Source of the DNA: Lachnospiraceae bacterium
GTDB taxonomy: Bacteria > Bacillota > Clostridia > Lachnospirales > Lachnospiraceae
DNA length: 5,324 bases
Direction: 5' to 3'
Assembly: GCA_900766575.1 (NCBI GenBank)
Contig: CAAFVW010000053.1
Coordinates: 1 to 5,324 of the forward strand
Part shown: positions 1 to 4,345 of the stretch, in pieces
Numbering within the stretch: position 1 is the first letter of the stretch
Layout of the letters: every line of letters begins with the position of its first letter
The notes under the pieces: model-generated
The model's database searches: none
What the model saw: the letters and a program-made list of their open reading frames with translations, nothing else
Told to the model about the DNA's origin: nothing
Program-made: the position numbers and the translations under genes

Positions 1-2
1 GA

Positions 3-839
3 ATTATCTGTAATGCTAATCTGGCATTGATCGTCCTGACGCATATACTGAATGCAACAGAGATATATGAGTTCCGGAGAAGCCTGTGGATGACGCATGT
101 GTTGATGATTCTGACGATTCTATACCTGCTAGTGGTCATCTGCAGCAAAATTGTCAGAAGGCAGCTGGATCAGAGGCTGAAGGCATGTGTAGGGGCACTG
201 CTGCTTGCATTTTTTGCTACTATTATAGATGTGGGCGGCTATTATAAAGCCGGTAACGCCGTAGGTGTATTTGGCAGAAGCTCTTTCTTGCTCTTTATTG
301 CGGTGCTAGGAATAGAATCCGCCAGACAGACGGTTGCCCGGCTGAAAAAAGGTCGAAGGATGGAGGAACTGGAACAGTTTGCCCTGAATGATTCCATGAC
401 CGGCATGTACAATCGAAATGCTTATGATTATTTTGTGAAAAATGAGAAGGATTTTGAAGGATATGTCATAGTGACCTTTGACCTGAACAATCTTAAGCAG
501 TGCAACGATCAATATGGACACAGGGCAGGGGACGAGTATATTATCAACGCGGCGCATATCATAGAGGACAATTTTGAACGCTATGGGAAATGTTATCGCA
601 TTGGCGGAGATGAATTCTGTTGTATCATTCCGAAGGGAATACATTTTAAAATAGAACGTGTGATGCATAAGATTGACCAGGATGTAGAGGTATTGAATCA
701 CAAGAATATCATTCCCGTTCCGGTGGGAATTGCTTATGGGTATGCTGTATTCACGGCGGATGATACGGATCCGGAGAAGGTGCGTGAGCGTGCAGATAAG
801 GATATGTACCGGAATAAGAAGACGATGAAACAGTACTGA
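3..839 (+). CDS. Membrane-bound diguanylate cyclase (GGDEF), 5'-truncated by window edge
   Basis: Predicted to make cyclic di-GMP from two GTP at the inner face of the membrane. The frame is open to the left edge with no stop, so the true start lies outside; the in-frame TTG at 27 is unlikely to be the start. About 278 residues are visible. Counting from codon 27, residues 1-110 hold several hydrophobic helices separated by short loops, a membrane sensor region whose family cannot be named from this part. A short linker (KKGRRMEELEQ) leads into the GGDEF domain at about 117-270. It has DSMTGMYNR (122-130), FDLNNLKQCNDQYGHRAGD, and an intact GGDEF active site at residues 193-197 (bases 603-617), so it should be catalytic. 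The RxxD product-inhibition site expected five residues before GGDEF is absent (ERYG there instead). TGA stop at 837. No terminator is visible between it and the next element. Confidence 0.93.
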   Translation: MICNANLALIVLTHILNATEIYEFRRSLWMTHVLMILTILYLLVVICSKIVRRQLDQRLKACVGALLLAFFATIIDVGGYYKAGNAVGVFGRSSFLLFIAVLGIESARQTVARLKKGRRMEELEQFALNDSMTGMYNRNAYDYFVKNEKDFEGYVIVTFDLNNLKQCNDQYGHRAGDEYIINAAHIIEDNFERYGKCYRIGGDEFCCIIPKGIHFKIERVMHKIDQDVEVLNHKNIIPVPVGIAYGYAVFTADDTDPEKVRERADKDMYRNKKTMKQY

Positions 840-848
840 CCAGGAAAT

Positions 849-875
849 TTGCTTAATTGTTAACCGCATTATAAA
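849..875 (+). promoter_or_regulatory. Possible sigma-A promoter of the bioY remnant
   Basis: TTGCTT at 849-854 could be a -35 and TATAAA at 870-875 a -10, with a short 15-base spacer. The pair is weak, but the BirA operator overlaps it, which is the arrangement expected of a biotin-repressed promoter. It is inferred from position as much as from sequence. Confidence 0.35.
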
Positions 876-888
876 AGGGTTGGCAATT
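855..888 (+). promoter_or_regulatory. BirA (biotin repressor) operator
   Basis: Inverted repeat AATTGTTAAC (855-864) and GTTGGCAATT (879-888) separated by 14 bases; the arms match at 8 of 10 positions. This is the known form of operators bound by BirA-biotinyl-AMP in Firmicutes, TTGTTAAC and GTTAACAA half-sites about 14-16 bases apart. It overlaps the candidate -10 and lies directly upstream of recognisable BioY coding fragments, so gene context and site agree. The left arm is canonical; the right arm has two changes (GG for AA), so affinity may be reduced. The regulator itself is not in the window. Confidence 0.8.
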
Positions 889-899
889 AAAAAACACAG

Positions 900-1149
900 A
901 CAACAACTCGTAGCAAGACTTATGACATGGTGTACATTGCAGTATTCCTGGCAGTCGGCGTACTGGGCGGTAAGCATTCCTGTATTCGCCGGGTTTTCCG
1001 GTGGTATCGGTGTTTTGCTGCGCAATACCGGTGGTTATATTATCGGATTTTTATTCTCTGCATTAGTAATGTGGCTGATTGAGAAGCTGGTCGGAGCGAC
1101 GGATGAGATCTGCAGCACCTGCCAGTGGAGAGATATCTGCCACAAATAG
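900..1149 (+). pseudogene. bioY: Remnant of biotin ECF transporter S component BioY
   Basis: BioY is a membrane protein of about 180-190 residues that binds biotin and, with EcfAAT, imports it. Here only pieces remain. In the frame starting at 915 the translation reads KTYDMVYIAVFLAVGVLGGK: the BioY N-terminus joined directly to the later FAVFLAxGxLGGK segment, so roughly 30 residues appear to be missing between them. The frame then shifts, and from about 973 the typical IPVFAGFSGGIGVLL...TGGYIIGFLFSALVMWLIEKL segment follows in the frame of 880, with about 15 more residues lost at the junction. After WLIEKLVG (about 1093) BioY similarity ends; a short unrelated cysteine-containing tail, ICSTCQWRDICHK, runs to the TAG at 1147. 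No ATG with a ribosome binding site is present, and the frame of the first piece has a TAA at about 889. An uninterrupted frame from the TTG at 880 exists but crosses the N-terminal piece in the wrong frame. The remnant is followed at once by a strong terminator. The family assignment is from memory of BioY motifs. Confidence 0.8.
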
Positions 1150-1162
1150 CCTGAATAGGATC

Positions 1163-1193
1163 AAAAAGCGCACCTCCCCCAGGTGCGCTTTTT
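1163..1193. terminator. Strong bidirectional intrinsic terminator
   Basis: AAAAAGCGCACCT (1163-1175), loop CCCCC (1176-1180), AGGTGCGCTTTTT (1181-1193): a perfect 13-bp stem with a 5-base loop. It has T5 on the + strand after the bioY remnant and T5 on the - strand after the antiporter, so it can end both converging transcripts. A small extra hairpin (GTGCG 1196-1200 with CGCAC 1209-1213) lies between it and the antiporter stop codon. Confidence 0.95.
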
Positions 1194-1215
1194 GTGTGCG
1201 TCTATAGCCGCACTG

Positions 1216-2133
1216 TTATCTCACGAAGAGATAAGCCGTATATGCAACATACAGAAGCACGCACGCAGCCCCCTCACTGCGGGTCATGCGTCTGCCGGTA
1301 CGGGCGAATACGAAGAGCAGAATGGCACTGCCAAGGAGCAGTACGGTGTCGATGACGGACTCTCCGAGGACATGCAGAGGGCTGATCACCGCGGACATTC
1401 CGAGGATAAACAGGATGTTGAACAGGTTGGAGCCGATGGCATTGCCCAGCGCCAGTCCGCTGTCTCCCTTTTTCGTGGCAACGATGGAGGTCACCAGCTC
1501 CGGCAGGGAGGTGCCGATGGCGATAATGGTCAGTCCGATGAAGTTCTGACTGACACCGAAATTCGTAGCGATGATGCACGCTTTATCCACGACGAGATCA
1601 CCGCCGAAGATAACGGCAGCCAGACCTCCGGCAATATACAAAAGGCTGCGGGGCAGGGAGAGAATCTTGCCGGGTTCGCCCTCTTCTCTGTTTTTCCGGG
1701 CAGAATAGATCATAAATCCCAGATATACGATCATGCCCAGCAACAGGACAGCGCCTTCAATGCGGCTTAAGCTGCCATCTAAAAACATCAGACATAATAC
1801 GACAGTTACCAAGATATTTAACGGCATATCCCGCTTCAGGATCTCTCCGTGGGGCATAAAGCTGTGCAGGAATGCACAGATACCTACCACCACCAGACCA
1901 TTGAAGATATTCGAGCCGACGACGTTACTGATGGCGATATCATTACTGCCAGCCAGGGCAGCATTGATGCTGACGGAAGCCTCCGGCGCGCTGGTGCCCA
2001 TGGCCACGATGGTCAGTCCAATGATGACGCTGGGGACCTTCAGGATCCCCGCCAGGGAGGAGCTTCCCTCCACGAAAAAGTCCGCACCCTTGATCAGAAG
2101 TATAAATCCTACGAGTAACAATATGTATTCCAT
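1216..2133 (-). CDS. CaCA-family Na+/cation antiporter (YrbG-like), probable manganese exporter
   Basis: A 305-residue integral membrane protein of the Ca2+:cation antiporter family, made of two inverted repeats of about five helices each; length is normal for the bacterial family. The first alpha repeat has GTSAPEASVS with E51 and GSNIFN (73-78); the second has GTSLPELVTS with E212 and GSNLFN (234-239). These paired glutamates and serine/asparagine residues form the cation sites in the archaeal exchanger NCX_Mj. The position equivalent to NCX_Mj Asp240 and to the aspartate linked to K+ dependence in NCKX proteins is Asn239, which argues for K+-independent exchange. The middle loop (about 145-160, RKNREEGEPGK) is charged and cytoplasmic. 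The start at 2133 is supported by GGAAAGG at 2141-2147. The 5' leader carries a yybP-ykoY-type element and terminator, so Mn2+ is the likely inducer and probable substrate; without that context it would be called a Na+/Ca2+ exchanger. It ends at the shared terminator. Confidence 0.95.
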   Translation of the reverse strand: MEYILLLVGFILLIKGADFFVEGSSSLAGILKVPSVIIGLTIVAMGTSAPEASVSINAALAGSNDIAISNVVGSNIFNGLVVVGICAFLHSFMPHGEILKRDMPLNILVTVVLCLMFLDGSLSRIEGAVLLLGMIVYLGFMIYSARKNREEGEPGKILSLPRSLLYIAGGLAAVIFGGDLVVDKACIIATNFGVSQNFIGLTIIAIGTSLPELVTSIVATKKGDSGLALGNAIGSNLFNILFILGMSAVISPLHVLGESVIDTVLLLGSAILLFVFARTGRRMTRSEGAACVLLYVAYTAYLFVR

Positions 2134-2190
2134 AAGCTGTCCTTTCCTGCGGTGCCTCTCGTATCCTTAATAAAAAGTATAAAAAAGTAT

Positions 2191-2236
2191 AAAAATAGAG
2201 ACTCTTACCGCATCAAAAATGATCGATAAAAGTCTC
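2191..2236 (-). terminator. Riboswitch-controlled intrinsic terminator of the antiporter
   Basis: On the - strand GAGACTTTTATC (2236-2225) pairs with GGTAAGAGTCTC (2209-2198) over 12 positions including two G-T wobbles, closing a 15-base loop (2210-2224) that can itself fold. A TATTTTT tract (2197-2191) and a further run of T follow. It lies 58 bases before the antiporter start, inside the leader. Its 5' arm contains CTTTTA, which is also the 3' strand of the aptamer P1 helix, so terminator and closed aptamer cannot coexist. Confidence 0.88.
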
Positions 2237-2365
2237 GTTGCTTACAATAATAACCGGTCCGACGGACGTGATGACGATTATCATTCCGGACAGCTTCATG
2301 TATTATTCGGTTACCATTTCAGGTTACCATTCTATCAGAAACCATCCGGGAACTACTCCCTCTTA
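2227..2365 (-). ncRNA. yybP-ykoY manganese riboswitch aptamer
   Basis: The - strand RNA has the marks of the yybP-ykoY (Mn2+) family. P1 is TAAGAG (2365-2360) with CTTTTA (2232-2227). The conserved GGGAGTAG follows directly (2360-2353), and AAGCAACGAGAC (2244-2233) is the counterpart of the conserved AGCAAGAC at the 3' side. A second helix is TTCCCGGA (2352-2345) with TCCGGAA (2290-2284), one bulged C. A third is TGATAATC (2283-2276) with GGTTATTA (2255-2248). It encloses the TCGTCATCACG internal loop, matching the GUCGUC-type metal-binding loop, and a GTCC-GTC-GGAC tip (2267-2257). The helix-2 arm is longer than usual and contains a tandem repeat. The known family binds Mn2+ by docking the two long arms and usually turns genes on; overlap of P1 with the terminator fits an ON switch. 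The identification is by eye; a covariance search would settle it. Confidence 0.85.
2309..2331 (-). repeat. Tandem 10-base repeat in the riboswitch helix-2 arm
   Basis: GGTTACCATT occurs at 2309-2318 and again at 2322-2331 (period 13). On the transcript the GGTAACC core is nearly self-complementary, so the two copies can pair as a hairpin with one A-A mismatch and a 6-base loop. It probably forms the tip of the extended arm. Confidence 0.75.
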
Positions 2366-2376
2366 ACTGTGCCCTC

Positions 2377-2406
2377 ATTCTACAAAAAAAGTACAAACAC
2401 TGTCAA
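2377..2406 (-). promoter_or_regulatory. Sigma-A promoter of the riboswitch-antiporter transcript
   Basis: Perfect TTGACA (-35) at 2406-2401, 18-base spacer, TAGAAT (-10) at 2382-2377. Transcription should begin near 2370, only about five bases before the P1 strand of the aptamer, so the promoter position and the riboswitch boundary support each other. It lies just past the stop codon of the upstream nuclease-fold gene, making the antiporter a separate unit. Confidence 0.85.
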
Positions 2407-2427
2407 CAAGCTTTGCAAATCTTCACA

Positions 2428-3534
2428 CTATTTTAACACAAACTCCACCTTCACGGGATCATGGTCGGAGTAGGAATAGCCGGTATTGATATTCTCATAG
2501 GACAGGCACTCGATATTGTCGGAGATAATGAATCCGTCCAAGGTTACGGTATAAGTTACACCGGGGACATATTCCATATCCGCATTTCTGGCGCTGTTCC
2601 AAAGAGCTTCCTTCTCCTCAGAACTCAACAGATCCAGACAGAAGGCAAAATGCTCCGGCAGCTCCGTTCTCGGAAAAGGAAATGCCCAGGACTCACAGCT
2701 CTCCGCATCCTCTTCGGAAGCCTTCAGGTCGTGGTTAAAGTCGCCGCCGCAGAGCACGTAATTGCCGGCTTCGTATTCTTTTGCCATATCATTGCACAGC
2801 ATCTCAATCTGTCCCTTACGGATCTCATCGCTGTTGCCGTAGGCAGACATATGCAGATTGAAGATCACCAGCTCTTTTGCGTTGTCCACCGGGATCCGGG
2901 AGACGCTGTAGCAGCGGTCCAGATCGAAGAACTTGCTGAAGGAAGTGGAGATAGGGAAGCTTCTGCGCAGGGCGGAAGACACCGGATATTTCGAGAACAG
3001 TCCGAGTCCTGCTCTGCTGCTGCCGTGGGGCTGTGTAAACGGATAGAACAGGAAGGCAGAATCATAATTCTGCGCAAATACGGTAGTATATTCCGGCAGA
3101 AGGCTGCGCAGTATCTCGTATTCATCCGTATGATAGCTTCTGGTGGCATCCAGATCGATTTCCTGGATCAGCGCAAAATCCGGGTCTAATGACTTCACCA
3201 GCTCTCCCGCACCGTTTATGGCATACTGTACGGTCTCCGGGCTCTCCGCCCAGGAGGAGGTACCGCCATCCATGAAGAAGCTGTAATCCGGCAGATAAGC
3301 ACCAAAGCCGATGTTGTAGGTTACTGCGGAATATTCTGTATCCGTAGCCAGCACCGCAGCCGCACCTGTGGTAGTATCGTCAACCGGTGCCTCCACCACC
3401 AGTTCCTGATTGTCCTCGATCCTGTAATAACTGGCATAGAGGTAGACGATGTAAGCCAACAGTGCGAGGATGAGGATCCCCAGCACGATACACATGGTTT
3501 TTACTAACGTTTTACATAAATTTTTCTTTTTCAT
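2428..3534 (-). CDS. Membrane-anchored endonuclease/exonuclease/phosphatase-fold protein
   Basis: A 368-residue protein with a lysine-rich N-terminus, one hydrophobic helix at about 14-35 and no evident cleavage site, so probably a signal anchor with the catalytic domain outside the cell. After a linker (38-65) comes an EEP (DNase I/sphingomyelinase-like) domain to the end: TYNIG with N74, QEID with E125, NLHMSAYG with H228, GGDFNHD with D265 and N267, LDGFIIS with D333, and YSDHDPV with D357/H358. The full set of metal-binding and catalytic residues is present, so it should be an active, metal-dependent phosphoesterase. Whether it cuts nucleic acid, phospholipid or a phosphorylated sugar cannot be told from sequence. 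The start is fixed by GAGG only two bases before the ATG, a short spacing; no other in-frame start has a better site. No clear promoter or terminator was found. It is transcribed away from the dipeptidase gene. Confidence 0.93.
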   Translation of the reverse strand: MKKKNLCKTLVKTMCIVLGILILALLAYIVYLYASYYRIEDNQELVVEAPVDDTTTGAAAVLATDTEYSAVTYNIGFGAYLPDYSFFMDGGTSSWAESPETVQYAINGAGELVKSLDPDFALIQEIDLDATRSYHTDEYEILRSLLPEYTTVFAQNYDSAFLFYPFTQPHGSSRAGLGLFSKYPVSSALRRSFPISTSFSKFFDLDRCYSVSRIPVDNAKELVIFNLHMSAYGNSDEIRKGQIEMLCNDMAKEYEAGNYVLCGGDFNHDLKASEEDAESCESWAFPFPRTELPEHFAFCLDLLSSEEKEALWNSARNADMEYVPGVTYTVTLDGFIISDNIECLSYENINTGYSYSDHDPVKVEFVLK

Positions 3535-3575
3535 ATCCTCATTTTAACAAGCCTAGCGGGAAAAGACAACACCTC

Positions 3576-3605
3576 TTGCCATTCTATGCCGAAAAGAGTT
3601 ATTAT
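3576..3605 (+). promoter_or_regulatory. Probable sigma-A promoter of the dipeptidase operon
   Basis: TTGCCA at 3576-3581 and TATTAT at 3600-3605 with an 18-base spacer, about 33 bases before the dipeptidase start. It lies in the 103-base gap between the divergent genes. The only consensus-like pairs seen on the opposite strand are weak or too close to the nuclease-fold gene's start codon. Confidence 0.6.
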
Positions 3606-3637
3606 GATAGAGAATAAAATCAAAGGAGGCTGATCCT

Positions 3638-4345
3638 ATGAGGCCGATACCGACGATGGAAGATCCGGAGCGCTATATAGACAGTGCGTTTGTGGATTCT
3701 GCGTTTATAGAATTGAAAAGCTGTGATCTGTGGGATGTGAAAATGCTGTATCCAATCCTACATATGGACCATGCGGAAGAGAACTGCTTCGTCCGTAAGG
3801 AGATGTATGAGAGGCTGGTGAAAGCGGCGGGGAATCTGCCGGACGGTTACCGGTTCCGTATCTGGGATGCCTGGCGCCCCTTTGCGCTGCAGCATGAATT
3901 GTTTGAAAAGTATTCTGTGGACATCATCCGAGATTTTCATTTAGAAGAGCTGCCGGAGGCAAAAAGGAGAGCTGCGATCTGCAAATTTGTCTCGGACCCG
4001 GTACCGGATATAAAAGTGCCTCCCGCCCATACCACCGGAGGAGCCATTGACTTAACGATCCTGGATCCGGAGGGCAGAGAGCTTCCCATGGGATGTGGAT
4101 TCGATGCTTTTACGGATAAGACCTGCGCAGCGTATTATGAGACCGCGGAGCATGTACAGGGGGCAGAGGACGAACAGGTCCGTGAAAATCGCCGTCTGCT
4201 TTATTATGCCATGATCGATGCGGGATTTACCAATCTGCCATCGGAATGGTGGCATTACGATTACGGTGACCGGTTCTGGGCGTACTATCAGAAAAAACCT
4301 GCGATCTATGAGGGGGTATTTACGAGGGAGGAAATCCATGGATAA
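3638..4345 (+). CDS. D-alanyl-D-alanine dipeptidase (VanX/DdpX type, peptidase M15)
   Basis: A 235-residue zinc peptidase predicted to hydrolyse D-Ala-D-Ala. The zinc-site motif HxxGxAxD is seen as AHTTGGAIDL (H131, D138), and the catalytic base and third ligand as SEWWHYDYGD (E203, H206). WDAWRP with R80 corresponds to the substrate-positioning arginine of VanX. Length is close to VanX (about 202) and to the longer cytoplasmic homologues. There is no signal peptide, so it acts in the cytoplasm. The start at 3638 follows AAAGGAGG (3622-3629) at 8-base spacing. The stop TAA overlaps the next gene, whose ATG is at 4338. No VanH, VanA/B ligase or VanRS genes are in view, so a role in recycling wall dipeptides is more likely than vancomycin resistance. 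The related M15 D,L-carboxypeptidases are a less likely alternative because the EWWHY context is VanX-like. Confidence 0.92.
   Translation: MRPIPTMEDPERYIDSAFVDSAFIELKSCDLWDVKMLYPILHMDHAEENCFVRKEMYERLVKAAGNLPDGYRFRIWDAWRPFALQHELFEKYSVDIIRDFHLEELPEAKRRAAICKFVSDPVPDIKVPPAHTTGGAIDLTILDPEGRELPMGCGFDAFTDKTCAAYYETAEHVQGAEDEQVRENRRLLYYAMIDAGFTNLPSEWWHYDYGDRFWAYYQKKPAIYEGVFTREEIHG
4325..4340 (+). promoter_or_regulatory. Ribosome binding site inside the dipeptidase end, deciding the next start
   Basis: AGGGAGG at 4325-4331 sits six bases before the ATG at 4338, within the last codons of the dipeptidase gene. This strong site fixes the start of the following protein and implies translational coupling of the two. 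Confidence 0.85.

Noticed and set aside
306..1025. 239-residue frame on the - strand
   Set aside because: It lies antisense to the GGDEF coding region and the bioY remnant, with no recognisable motif or ribosome binding site.
880..1149. 89-residue frame from a TTG as a genuine small membrane protein
   Set aside because: It starts inside the BirA right half-site, lacks a ribosome binding site, and reads the N-terminal BioY fragment out of frame; only its middle part is BioY sequence.
1183..1770. 195-residue frame on the + strand
   Set aside because: It is antisense to the antiporter, runs through the shared terminator, and has the low-hydrophobicity Gly/Asp/Gln-rich composition typical of a shadow of a membrane protein gene.
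2219..2473. 84-residue frame on the + strand in the antiporter leader
   Set aside because: It is explained entirely by the riboswitch and terminator on the other strand, and has no ribosome binding site.
2461..3189. 242-residue frame on the + strand
   Set aside because: It is antisense to the nuclease-fold gene, whose full active-site motif set shows that the - strand is coding.
3535..3570. Promoter for the nuclease-fold gene (TTGTCT, spacer, TTAAAA on the - strand)
   Set aside because: The transcript would begin at about the start codon, leaving no room for the ribosome binding site; an alternative TATCAT/TAGAAT pair has a poor -35.
3638..4345. Vancomycin resistance gene vanX
   Set aside because: No vanH, ligase or two-component genes are nearby; the neighbours are an unknown membrane protein and a nuclease-fold gene, so a housekeeping homologue is more likely.
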